Below, piece after piece: positions 1 through 7,712 of a stretch of DNA of 9,032 nucleotides (positions are counted from its first letter, which is position 1; each line of letters starts with the position of its first letter). Under the pieces are notes generated by a model. That model saw only the letters and a program-made list of their open reading frames with translations. It had not been told where the DNA came from and ran no database searches. Source of the stretch: UPXZ01 sp964634605 (GTDB taxonomy: Bacteria > Bacteroidota > Bacteroidia > Bacteroidales > Paludibacteraceae); contig CAZWLJ010000069.1 in the NCBI GenBank assembly GCA_964634605.1, positions 1 through 9,032 on the forward strand, given 5' to 3'. The position numbers and the translations under genes are program-made.

Positions 1-7
1 AATAAAA

Positions 8-52
8 TGGGTTCTTTTCTAAACTGACTGAAAAACTAATTTTTAGAACCCA
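8..52. repeat. Inverted repeat with 8-bp arms upstream of the operon
   Basis: The arms TGGGTTCT (8-15) and AGAACCCA (45-52) are exact reverse complements, separated by 29 nt. Positions 21-23 (AAA) can also pair with 42-44 (TTT) if TTTCT at 16-20 is bulged out, extending the stem. No run of T follows the right arm, so it is a poor intrinsic terminator. It could be the end of an upstream transcription unit, a protein-binding site or a small relic of a mobile element. The function is unknown. Confidence 0.4.
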
Positions 53-87
53 CCAATAGTTATTTTGTATTTGAGAAATATAAATTA

Positions 88-99
88 TTCGTATACGAA
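88..99. promoter_or_regulatory. Perfect 12-bp palindrome, candidate TetR operator
   Basis: TTCGTATACGAA is a perfect palindrome centred between 93 and 94, set in AT-rich DNA. It lies 20 bp upstream of the predicted -33 element of an operon that encodes two TetR-family proteins, and TetR dimers bind short palindromes like this one. I saw no second copy in the window. A chance palindrome or a site for another regulator is also possible. The position upstream of the promoter, rather than over it, is not the classic place for simple repression. Confidence 0.4.
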
Positions 100-119
100 A
101 ATATTTTTTACCCATTCTC

Positions 120-151
120 TTGGTAATGAGAGATCTTTTGTATTATCTTTG
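120..151 (+). promoter_or_regulatory. Bacteroidota-type promoter of the efflux operon
   Basis: TATCTTTG at 144-151 matches the Bacteroidota -7 consensus TAnnTTTG exactly. A TTG at 120-122 (TTGG) lies 21 bp upstream and serves as a partial -33 element. Transcription would start near 157, leaving a leader of about 45 nt before the cupin ATG at 201. No other intergenic gap up to 8153 holds a comparable match, which supports one main promoter for all eight genes. Confidence 0.55.
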
Positions 152-200
152 TGAGCGAATATTCACTTACTTATTATTTGTAACATTTAAACTTCAAGAA

Positions 201-539
201 ATGAAAATTACAAAGTATCAGGCTCAGGAAATAAAGGAAACCCCTCACAAAATTGATATTCGGGAAATGTATAACAAAGCAACGGCTCAGGCAGTGCTTA
301 TGGCCTTAAAACCAGGAGAAAGTCTGAAACCACACAAAACACCGGTTGATGTATTCTTCTTTGTTGTAGAAGGTCGGCCAACCATACATATTGGCGACGA
401 AAGCGAAGCATGCGAAGCAGATACGCTTGTTGAAAGCCCTGCTGATATTGTACATTGCATCAGTAACGATACAAATAGTTTAGCCCGGATTCTTGTTGTT
501 AAAGCACCACGGCAAATTAGTTTAACCAAAGTGCTATAA
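201..539 (+). CDS. Small single-domain cupin protein
   Basis: This 112-residue cytoplasmic protein has the cupin beta-barrel signature and no signal peptide. Cupin motif 1 is seen around residues 38-58 (PGESLKPHKTPVD, then FFFVVEG), and motif 2 around 80-89 (P80, H85, N89 in the H-x3-N pattern). In motif 1 the usual HxH is HKT, with H45 kept, T47 in place of the second His, and D50 where a Glu is common. The metal site is therefore reduced or altered. The reading frame stays open upstream to a TTG at 120, but the promoter overlaps that stretch, so ATG 201 is the better start. It is the first gene of the operon. Small cupins of this type are common in Bacteroidota and have no settled function. 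A role in ligand binding or sensing is only inference. Confidence 0.85.
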   Translation: MKITKYQAQEIKETPHKIDIREMYNKATAQAVLMALKPGESLKPHKTPVDVFFFVVEGRPTIHIGDESEACEADTLVESPADIVHCISNDTNSLARILVVKAPRQISLTKVL

Positions 540-573
540 TTTTAAAAAAATACACATTTAAAAATAGATTATC

Positions 574-1158
574 ATGGATATTACTCCCCGTCAGTTTGAA
601 ATAATTGAAGCAGCCGGAAAAATTCTTACATCATCAGGTGTGAGTGGATTGACCATCAAAAATCTGGCAAAGGAAATGCAGTTTTCAGAAAGTGCGATTT
701 ATAGACACTTTACCAGCAAAGAGGAAATTATCTTAGCTATACTGGAATATCTGGCATTAACAATTGAGGAGAGACTACAGAATGCTATTCAAGCTACTGA
801 TGAGCCGGACGTAAAATTAACTGCTATGTTCCAAAGCCAGTTTGCTTTTTTCGAAAGTCACCGACATTTCGTGGTTGCCGTTTTTTCTGATGGCTTATTG
901 AAAGAAAGTCAAAGTATTAATGAAGCAATCCTCAAACTGCTCGGGATAATTGGAAAAAAATTATTTCCGATATTGCTTGAAGGACAGCAGAAAGGAATAT
1001 TTTCAAAAACTGTTCCTTTAGAGGACTTGATGTACATTCTGATGGGGGCTTTCAGATTGCAGATGTTAAGATGGAGATTAGAGGATTTCCAGTTTGATAT
1101 AAATGAAGTTGGTAATAAAATGATACAATCCGCGCTGACATTAATTAAAAACAAATAA
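574..1158 (+). CDS. TetR/AcrR-family transcriptional regulator 1
   Basis: This 194-residue protein has a canonical TetR N-terminal DNA-binding domain at residues 8-55: helix 1 (FEIIEAAGKIL), SGVSGLTI leading into the helix-turn-helix, and a recognition helix SESAIYRHF at 38-46 followed by SKEEI. Length and layout are normal for the family, and the all-helical C-terminal part (about 60-194) would bind a ligand and dimerise. It starts 34 nt after the cupin stop with no separate promoter seen, so it is probably cotranscribed. The most likely role is a ligand-released repressor of its own operon, possibly acting at the palindrome at 88-99. That target is inferred from position only. Confidence 0.93.
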   Translation: MDITPRQFEIIEAAGKILTSSGVSGLTIKNLAKEMQFSESAIYRHFTSKEEIILAILEYLALTIEERLQNAIQATDEPDVKLTAMFQSQFAFFESHRHFVVAVFSDGLLKESQSINEAILKLLGIIGKKLFPILLEGQQKGIFSKTVPLEDLMYILMGAFRLQMLRWRLEDFQFDINEVGNKMIQSALTLIKNK

Positions 1159-1160
1159 TA

Positions 1161-1547
1161 ATGAAGAAGATTCTTCCATTTCTGGCTGCGGCAATATTAG
1201 TTGCATTGGGTTTACTTACATTATTTCTCAGTAGCTCAATAATATTTGATTTCTTCGGCATCAGAGCTAAAGAGGGTAATTATGTGCTGTTTGTTGTTTG
1301 GGCAATTTTTTTGAGTAGTCTGTTCTATCTATCAGCGGCTTCCGGATTTATTGAAAGCAAAAATTGGACTGCCCCTCTGTTAGACATTTCAGTAATAGTG
1401 CTTCTTCTCGCATTTGTTGGGTTATTTATTCACATCAACGCTGGGGGTACATACGAAACAAAGACAATTGGCGCGATGCCATTCAGAACAACTGTAACGC
1501 TTGTTTTGTCAGCACTGGCTTATTCTTCGATAAACATAAAAATCTAA
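1161..1547 (+). CDS. Four-helix inner membrane protein of unknown function
   Basis: This 128-residue protein is strongly hydrophobic, with four predicted membrane helices at about 6-28, 41-61, 70-91 and 107-124. Short polar loops include IRAKEGN (34-40) and GGTYETKT (95-102). There is no cleavable signal peptide and no enzymatic motif I can recognise. The ATG follows the TetR 1 stop by only 2 nt, which suggests translational coupling. Similar small membrane proteins occur next to TetR and efflux genes in Bacteroidota, from general recollection rather than a search. It could be a small membrane helper of the pump or a protein acting on the same stress. No function is assigned. Confidence 0.8.
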   Translation: MKKILPFLAAAILVALGLLTLFLSSSIIFDFFGIRAKEGNYVLFVVWAIFLSSLFYLSAASGFIESKNWTAPLLDISVIVLLLAFVGLFIHINAGGTYETKTIGAMPFRTTVTLVLSALAYSSINIKI

Positions 1548-1599
1548 GAAAAAAATTTTCCAGCGCAAGTTGGTGAATATTTACTAACATTTATAGAAT

Positions 1600-2151
1600 A
1601 TGGAATCAACAAAAACAGCGATGGTTGAAGCTGCCGGAAGGATCATCCTCGAATCAGGTGTAAATGCCTTAACAATTGAAGAATTAGCTTTTAGAATGGA
1701 AATACCACATTCTGAACATTCAATTTATTTCGAAAAGGATAAAGATATTCTTAAGATGATGTTATTCAGTTTGGATAATGAAATACGGAAATTGATTCAT
1801 GATGTTGTGTCCAGCACACAATTGCCGGAAGAGGAACTCAGTAGCCTTTTTAGGAACCTCTATAAATTTTTCAATAAAAAGCCTTATTACCTGTCTATTA
1901 TATTTGCTGCGGAGTTGATGAAAAATGATTCGGACATACAGGACATTCTATTGAAAATTAAAACAGCTGCAGAAATCTATCTGTTCGAGGTTATAAATCA
2001 GGGAAAGAAGAAAAAGCTATTTAATAATCCAACAACAACCATGTCAATAGTAAATAAAATCCTGGTGAGTTTTCGAATGCTCATGAACGAACAGCAGATA
2101 AGTATTAAGTTGGTCAGAAATTTTGAGATACAAAGGGGAATAAATGAATAA
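1600..2151 (+). CDS. TetR/AcrR-family transcriptional regulator 2 (diverged helix-turn-helix)
   Basis: This 183-residue protein aligns with TetR 1 over its first 52 residues (EAAGRII, SGV, LTIEELA) and has a normal helical C-terminal part. The recognition helix is unusual: where the family has a motif like SAIYRHF, this one reads EHSIYF (39-44). It keeps the Phe but lacks the usual Tyr and Arg/His positions, and is followed by EKDKDIL. Its DNA contacts should differ from those of TetR 1. It starts 52 nt after the membrane protein gene and ends 8 nt inside the channel gene, so its translation is coupled to the pump. It may bind a different operator, bind weakly, or act through a mixed dimer with TetR 1. 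These alternatives are inference. Confidence 0.88.
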   Translation: MESTKTAMVEAAGRIILESGVNALTIEELAFRMEIPHSEHSIYFEKDKDILKMMLFSLDNEIRKLIHDVVSSTQLPEEELSSLFRNLYKFFNKKPYYLSIIFAAELMKNDSDIQDILLKIKTAAEIYLFEVINQGKKKKLFNNPTTTMSIVNKILVSFRMLMNEQQISIKLVRNFEIQRGINE

Positions 2152-3532
2152 GATTATGAAGAAAACTAAGCTAAAAACAATCGGACAAATATTAACACGT
2201 AGTTTCCAGCGAACTAATATAAGTTTGCTCAAAGTCGTTTTAATTGGGGTTATCCTGATTACAAATGTTGTTGTACAAGCTCAAACATTTACGCTGGAGC
2301 AATGCATCGACACTGCATTGCAGTATAACCGAACCATCAAACTATCACAACAGGATGTTTTTTTGGCCAAAGAAAAAAACAAGGAAATCAAAGGCAATCT
2401 GTTTCCAAAATTAAATGGGATGATTGATTATCGTTATTATACCGATTTGCCATATCAGTTGATGCCTGCAGATGCTTTTGGAGGTCCTGCCGGAACTTAT
2501 AAGGAAGTACAATTTGGTGTGCCGCAAAGCCTGAATGCCAATCTGCAACTAACGGTTCCAATTTACAACCCAACAGCTTTAGGTGCGATAAAGACGACGC
2601 GGATATCCGGTGAACTTTCTGAGATTCAGAAATTTAAAACTGATGAAGATGTTGTGCTTGAACTTTCGAATGCCTATTACAACGCTCAAATTTTGCTGAG
2701 TCAACTAGCTTTTTTGGATAGCAACATGATCAATACCAATAAACTTCTGCAAGCAATCACCTTACTGCACCAACAACATATCGCAAAAGGAACTGATGTT
2801 GACAGGCTGAAATTGCAACTGGATCAGGTAGCTAATCAAAGGAAAACCGTTTTTTCGCAGCAGCAGCAAGTGTTAAATGCACTCAAATTTCTGATGGGCA
2901 AACCAATTTCTGATTCCATACAGGTTTCAATAACTGAAAACACTTTGGTTCAAATGGAACCTCAGATTCAGGTGACTACTGACATGAAGTTGATTGATAA
3001 AAAATTACAATTTAATTACGCTGAACTTAAAGGGCTTCGTAGTTCAAAATTGCCTTCGCTGGGTGCTTATGGGGTCTATGGTACAACTGGCTATGGCAAT
3101 ACTGGTGCCAATAGCTTTTTCAATTTTCATCCAATCGGATATGTTGGCGCTCAACTGTCTATCCCACTGTTTAATGGCACGATTACAAAACACAAGATTG
3201 TACAGAAAAAAATAGATATACAGAAAACAAATATTCAGAAAGAACTGGTCTCAGAAAAAACAAAACTCGACCTGATTAACGCCGAAATGCAATATGCGCT
3301 TGCAAACCAGAATATTGCAACAGTAGACCATCAAATAAAACTGGCAAAAAAGATTTACAACAATACTGTGCTGCAAAACAAACAAGGAATGGCAACCATT
3401 ACTGATTTGCTGCTGGCCGACAATTCCTTACGAGAAGCACAGCAAAACTATATCGTTGCACTGGTAAATCTTCGAAAAGCAGAACTGGAATACAAACGGG
3501 TAACAGGAAACCTGATTGCAATTAAAAATTAA
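2144..3532 (+). CDS. TolC-family outer membrane efflux channel
   Basis: This 462-residue protein is the outer membrane component of a tripartite pump. It begins with a signal peptide that has a long basic N-region (residues 1-30), a hydrophobic core (VVLIGVILI) and probable cleavage after VVVQA at 46. The mature part starts with TFTLEQCIDTAL, the typical opening of this family. Two outer membrane efflux repeats follow, at about 50-250 and 270-455, with long helical stretches and the closing NLRKAELEYKRVTG. The trimer would form a beta-barrel in the outer membrane and an alpha-helical tunnel in the periplasm. The start at ATG 2144 overlaps the TetR 2 gene by 8 nt. The in-frame ATG at 2156 would avoid the overlap and keep the signal peptide, so the exact start is uncertain. 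Confidence 0.95.
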   Translation: MNKIMKKTKLKTIGQILTRSFQRTNISLLKVVLIGVILITNVVVQAQTFTLEQCIDTALQYNRTIKLSQQDVFLAKEKNKEIKGNLFPKLNGMIDYRYYTDLPYQLMPADAFGGPAGTYKEVQFGVPQSLNANLQLTVPIYNPTALGAIKTTRISGELSEIQKFKTDEDVVLELSNAYYNAQILLSQLAFLDSNMINTNKLLQAITLLHQQHIAKGTDVDRLKLQLDQVANQRKTVFSQQQQVLNALKFLMGKPISDSIQVSITENTLVQMEPQIQVTTDMKLIDKKLQFNYAELKGLRSSKLPSLGAYGVYGTTGYGNTGANSFFNFHPIGYVGAQLSIPLFNGTITKHKIVQKKIDIQKTNIQKELVSEKTKLDLINAEMQYALANQNIATVDHQIKLAKKIYNNTVLQNKQGMATITDLLLADNSLREAQQNYIVALVNLRKAELEYKRVTGNLIAIKN

Positions 3533-3557
3533 TAACTACGAACAAAAAATCAACGAA

Positions 3558-4613
3558 ATGAAAAAAGAGATCATTTATATAATTGTAGCATTGGCTTTAA
3601 TCGCCATAGTGGTAATTCGCCTGAAGACCAACAAAGAAACTACAGTAAACAGGGTTTATCAATATGATAAAGAACAGGCTATTAATGTACAGGCCATCAC
3701 ACTGAAGCTTGAAAGTGTTAAAAACGATATTTCTTACACGGGGACTTTTGAGCCCAATAAAGAAACGAGAATCAGTGCAGAAATTCAGGGAAAGATAAAT
3801 TCAGTTTTGGTGGATGTAGGAAGCGCGGTCAGAAAAGGTCAGGCTTTGGTTCAACTGGACAACTCCTTACTGAAACTTCAATCACAAACCATAGAAATTC
3901 AGATTGAAGGATTAGAAGCTGATGTAAAACGCTATATCGTACTTGCCAATGCCGATGCCATTCAAGGTGTTCAGTTGGAAAAGACCGAATTGGCTTTAAA
4001 ATCCGCCAAAGTGCAGCAGGCTACAATAATAGAGCAAATCAATAAAACGACTATTACAGCGCCTTTCAGCGGAATTGTTACTGCGAAACTAACCGAAGAA
4101 GGAGCTTTCGCGACGCCGGGTATTCCTTTACTCCAAATCACAGATATCTCAAGCCTGAAGTTTACTGTAAATATTTCCGAACAGGAGTTAAGTCAGTTCG
4201 AAATCAATCAACAATACGCTCTTTCTGCAGATGCTTATCCGAAAACGGTGTTGTCGGGGAAGGTTATTATGACAGGCAGCAAAGCCAATATGGGGAATAG
4301 TTTTCCGGTACAATTTTCAGTAAACAACACCGCCGATTTGAAAATCAAATCAGGAATGTTTGGAAATGTACAGTTGAATAATAATGGTAATGAAAAGTTT
4401 ATTATTATCCCGGCATCTGCTATTGTTGGTACAAACATTCAACCACAGATTTATCTGGTTAAAAATAGTAAAGCCATTCTCCAAGATATCACTACTTCAA
4501 ACCGGTTTCAAAATAAAGTACAGGTTTCAAGTGGTTTAAGCGAAGGCGATGTAATAATAACCAACGGGTTTATCAATCTTTTTGATGGCGCAAATGTGAC
4601 AATTAGCAACTAA
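3558..4613 (+). CDS. RND efflux periplasmic adaptor subunit (membrane fusion protein)
   Basis: This 351-residue protein links the inner membrane pump to the TolC-type channel. A single N-terminal hydrophobic helix (about 4-21) anchors it. There is no lipobox cysteine, so it is not a lipoprotein. The first lipoyl half is near residues 72-101 (AEIQGKINSVLVDVGSAVRKG), the helical hairpin is near 104-160, the second lipoyl half is near 164-195 (TITAPFSGIV), and the beta-barrel and membrane-proximal domains follow. An in-frame TTG at 3516 would add 14 residues and overlap the channel gene. ATG 3558, placed directly before the membrane anchor, is the better start. It lies 25 nt after the channel stop and 5 nt before the transporter start, as expected for cotranscribed pump genes. 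Confidence 0.95.
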   Translation: MKKEIIYIIVALALIAIVVIRLKTNKETTVNRVYQYDKEQAINVQAITLKLESVKNDISYTGTFEPNKETRISAEIQGKINSVLVDVGSAVRKGQALVQLDNSLLKLQSQTIEIQIEGLEADVKRYIVLANADAIQGVQLEKTELALKSAKVQQATIIEQINKTTITAPFSGIVTAKLTEEGAFATPGIPLLQITDISSLKFTVNISEQELSQFEINQQYALSADAYPKTVLSGKVIMTGSKANMGNSFPVQFSVNNTADLKIKSGMFGNVQLNNNGNEKFIIIPASAIVGTNIQPQIYLVKNSKAILQDITTSNRFQNKVQVSSGLSEGDVIITNGFINLFDGANVTISN

Positions 4614-4618
4614 GTATT

Positions 4619-7600
4619 ATGAACATTACAAAAATAGCAATCAATCGTCCATCCCTGATCATCGTTCTTTTCAGCGTATTCGCATTGTTGGGGATCATTG
4701 GATTTACAAACCTTGGATATGAACTGTTGCCAGACTTTAACCAGCCGGTGGTTGTAATAAAGACAATGTACCCTGGCGCCGAACCCAATGAGGTGGAAAC
4801 TTCTGTTTCCAGAAAAATTGAGGATGCCTTGTCGAATCTCGAAGGAGTTGATTATTTGGAAACCAAGTCGATGCCCAATGCTTCAGTTATTATTGCCAAC
4901 CTGAAATACGGAACTGATTTGAACATTGCAATGCAGGATGCCCAGCGGTATATCGACAATATTAAAAAAGATCTTCCGGCAGACATTTTGAGTCCGGTGA
5001 TGAGCAAGGTTTCGCCCAACGATTTGCCAATTATTTCGATCAGTGCAACAAGTAGCCTGCCTGCAACGGAATTCCATCAAAAAATGAAGGATGAATATCT
5101 TCCTCAAATTCAGCAGTTGAAAGGAGTGGCCGAAATTACGCTGCTTGGCGGCGAAGAACGGGAAATTCAGGTAAAGGCAAATCAGGATAAACTAAAACTG
5201 TATAAAATTTCTCTCTATCAGGTGGTTGATGCCATTAACCGCTCTGGAATTGATTTGCCTGCCGGTAAAGCGCAAACCGATATGGAAAGTAATTCTGTCC
5301 GTCTGACCGGAAAATTTTCGACCGTAAACGATATCATGAATGTGCAGGTTGCAATGTCTGCGCCGGGAATGCCTGTCTATGTAAAAGATGTGGCAACCGT
5401 TATTGATGGAGTGAAAGAAATAAGTTCTGTAAGCCGTTACAACGGTGTAAACGGAATAGGCCTTTTGTTGAAAAAACAAGGCGATGCAAATGCTGTAGAA
5501 GTTTCCAAACTAGTTCACACGAAACTCAAACAAATTGAAAGTGCAAACTCCAACTACGGGGTAAAATTTGTTGTTGCCGATGATTCAACCGATATGACTA
5601 TTGCAGCAGTAAATTCAGTGGTTTTTGACCTGATTTTAGCGGTAATCTTGGTTTCGTTGGTTATGTTTTTATTTTTACGAAGCTACCGGAACTCGTTGAT
5701 AGTTTTAATCGCAATCCCGACCTCATTAATTACCGCGTTTGCCGTGATGTGGCTGATGAGTTTTACCTTAAACCTGATGACCTTGCTGTCCATGTCGTTA
5801 ATTATCGGAATCCTGGTAGATGATGCGATTGTAATCCTTGAAAACATTCAAAGGCACCTTGATATGGGCAAAGACAAGGAAACTGCGGCATTGGAAGGGC
5901 GTATGGAAATTGGGTTTTCGGCCATTTCAATTACCCTAGTTGACGTGGTTGTATTCTTACCCATTCTGTTTTTGCAGGTTTTTGTGGCTGATATGTTGAA
6001 ACAATTTTCAATCGTAGTAATAACATCAACACTTACCAGCTTATTGGTGGGTTTTACCTTGGTGCCATGGTTAGCTTCACAAATAGGGAAAAAGGAAGAT
6101 TTACAACCTGTCAACTTAGTGAACCGTTTTTTGCTGTGGTTTGAAAAACAGTTAACAACATTCATCAATTGGTACGGCCATCAGTTGGAATGGGTACTTA
6201 GCCATAAACTCATCTTTACCGGAATAGTTATTTTCCTTTTGGTAATGACTGGGGTGATGATGAAACAAGGCATTATCGGAAAAGAAATGATGTCGACCGG
6301 AGATCAGGGAAAGTTTCGTTTGAATCTGGAATATGATAAAATTACCACCGTTAAGGAGAACAATATCAGAACTCAGCGAGTAGAAAACTTTATCCTTCAG
6401 CAACCTGAAGTAGCCACACTCTTCAGCAACATTGCCGGGCCAAGTACTGGAATCGGTAGTCTTGGAGTTGGCTCGGCCAATTTATCAGAATTTACCATTC
6501 AGTTAAAACCGGAAAAAGAAAGGGACATCAAAACAGAGGCGTTTATGAAATCGCTTCGTGAAGAGCTGAAAAAGCATTTCTCGGGCATTAACTTTTCAAT
6601 GGCAGTTCTGGGTTTACTGCCCAAACAGGCGCCTATCAAAATAACCCTGAGCGGAAGCGATCTGGATTTAGTAATGAAAACCGGGGATAAACTGAAAGCG
6701 GCTATTGAGAAAATACCGGGTGCCGATAATGTTCAGTTATCAGTAGAAGAAGGAAGCCCTGAATTCAAAGTGATCCCTGACAAAGATAAGATGCAGCGGT
6801 TGGGATTAACAACTGCTTACGTAGGTTTAAATTTGAGGACAGCCTTTTCCGGAAACGATGATGCCACGTTAACTGAAAATGGAACAGAATACCCTGTAAG
6901 GATATGGCTGGATGATTTTGACCGGAAAAACTTTGAAGATGTGCAGCGTATTTCCATCGTTAACCCAATGAACATCCCCATAGAAGTGTCTCAATTCGCT
7001 GAAGTCAGGCAAGATAATTCGCCTTCGTTACTCGAAAGGCTGGACCGGCAACCTTCAGTAACCATTACTTCCGAATCGTTTGGAAGGCCATCAGGAACAC
7101 TAGCTGATGAAGCAATTAGTTTTCTGAAAACTCAACCATTGCCAGATGGGGTAAAATTAACCTGGGGGGCAGATATCAAAACACAGAATGAAAGTTTCGG
7201 GGCTTTAGGTTCGGTTCTTTTAATCTCATTTATACTGATTTACCTGATCATGGTAGCCCTTTATGATAGTTACATTTATCCATTTGTGGCGTTATTTGCC
7301 ATACCGATGGCTGCCGTTGGTGCATTCCTTGCCTTAAACTTATCGCTAGACCATCTCACTTTGTTTGCACAGTTAGGATTGATCATGCTCATGGGGCTGG
7401 TAACAAAAAATGCGATCCTGATTGTGGACTTTACCAACCAGTTGAAAGCCCAGGGTAAGCATTATAAAGAAGCATTGATTATTGCAGGCAAAGAACGTTT
7501 GCGCCCTATTTTAATGACCACGCTCGCTATGGCAATCGGAATGTTGCCTATTGCATTGGCTAAAGGTACAGCCAGCGAATGGAAAAACGGCTTGGCATGG

Positions 7601-7711
7601 GTAATCATTGGAGGTTTGCTGTCGTCCATGATTTTGACTGTTTATTTAGTCCCGATGGTCTACTACGTTGTAGATAGGATAAAAGAAAAAATTACAAAAA
7701 GAAATAAATAA
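4619..7711 (+). CDS. RND (AcrB/HAE1-type) inner membrane efflux transporter
   Basis: This 1030-residue protein is a full-length proton-driven RND exporter. The order is standard: TM1 (about 10-30), first periplasmic porter and docking loop (about 35-325), TM2-6 (about 330-490), TM7 (about 528-548), second periplasmic loop (about 555-855), and TM8-12 (about 860-1020). TM4 carries GILVDDAIVILENI with Asp401 and Asp402, and TM10 carries GLVTKNAILIVDF with Lys930. These match the AcrB proton-relay residues Asp407, Asp408 and Lys940, so the pump should be active. The motifs fit the multidrug HAE1-like group better than the heavy-metal CzcA group, but the substrate cannot be read from the sequence. 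Substrates would be taken from the periplasm or outer leaflet and passed via the adaptor to the channel. Confidence 0.96.
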   Translation: MNITKIAINRPSLIIVLFSVFALLGIIGFTNLGYELLPDFNQPVVVIKTMYPGAEPNEVETSVSRKIEDALSNLEGVDYLETKSMPNASVIIANLKYGTDLNIAMQDAQRYIDNIKKDLPADILSPVMSKVSPNDLPIISISATSSLPATEFHQKMKDEYLPQIQQLKGVAEITLLGGEEREIQVKANQDKLKLYKISLYQVVDAINRSGIDLPAGKAQTDMESNSVRLTGKFSTVNDIMNVQVAMSAPGMPVYVKDVATVIDGVKEISSVSRYNGVNGIGLLLKKQGDANAVEVSKLVHTKLKQIESANSNYGVKFVVADDSTDMTIAAVNSVVFDLILAVILVSLVMFLFLRSYRNSLIVLIAIPTSLITAFAVMWLMSFTLNLMTLLSMSLIIGILVDDAIVILENIQRHLDMGKDKETAALEGRMEIGFSAISITLVDVVVFLPILFLQVFVADMLKQFSIVVITSTLTSLLVGFTLVPWLASQIGKKEDLQPVNLVNRFLLWFEKQLTTFINWYGHQLEWVLSHKLIFTGIVIFLLVMTGVMMKQGIIGKEMMSTGDQGKFRLNLEYDKITTVKENNIRTQRVENFILQQPEVATLFSNIAGPSTGIGSLGVGSANLSEFTIQLKPEKERDIKTEAFMKSLREELKKHFSGINFSMAVLGLLPKQAPIKITLSGSDLDLVMKTGDKLKAAIEKIPGADNVQLSVEEGSPEFKVIPDKDKMQRLGLTTAYVGLNLRTAFSGNDDATLTENGTEYPVRIWLDDFDRKNFEDVQRISIVNPMNIPIEVSQFAEVRQDNSPSLLERLDRQPSVTITSESFGRPSGTLADEAISFLKTQPLPDGVKLTWGADIKTQNESFGALGSVLLISFILIYLIMVALYDSYIYPFVALFAIPMAAVGAFLALNLSLDHLTLFAQLGLIMLMGLVTKNAILIVDFTNQLKAQGKHYKEALIIAGKERLRPILMTTLAMAIGMLPIALAKGTASEWKNGLAWVIIGGLLSSMILTVYLVPMVYYVVDRIKEKITKRNK

Positions 7712-7712
7712 A

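Noticed and set aside
120..200. Upstream extension of the cupin gene to a TTG at 120
   Set aside because: The extension contains the predicted promoter and reads as a hydrophobic, low-quality stretch unlike a cupin. ATG 201 starts directly with normal cupin sequence.
1364..1576. Alternative + strand ORF of 70 codons overlapping the membrane protein gene
   Set aside because: It lies in another frame of a well-formed four-helix membrane protein and has no recognisable features, so it is a shadow frame.
5192..5479. Minus-strand ORF of 95 codons inside the transporter gene
   Set aside because: It is antisense to conserved RND porter sequence and has a low-quality, His- and Tyr-rich translation. 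The same applies to the antisense frames at 5848-6168 and 6152-6403.
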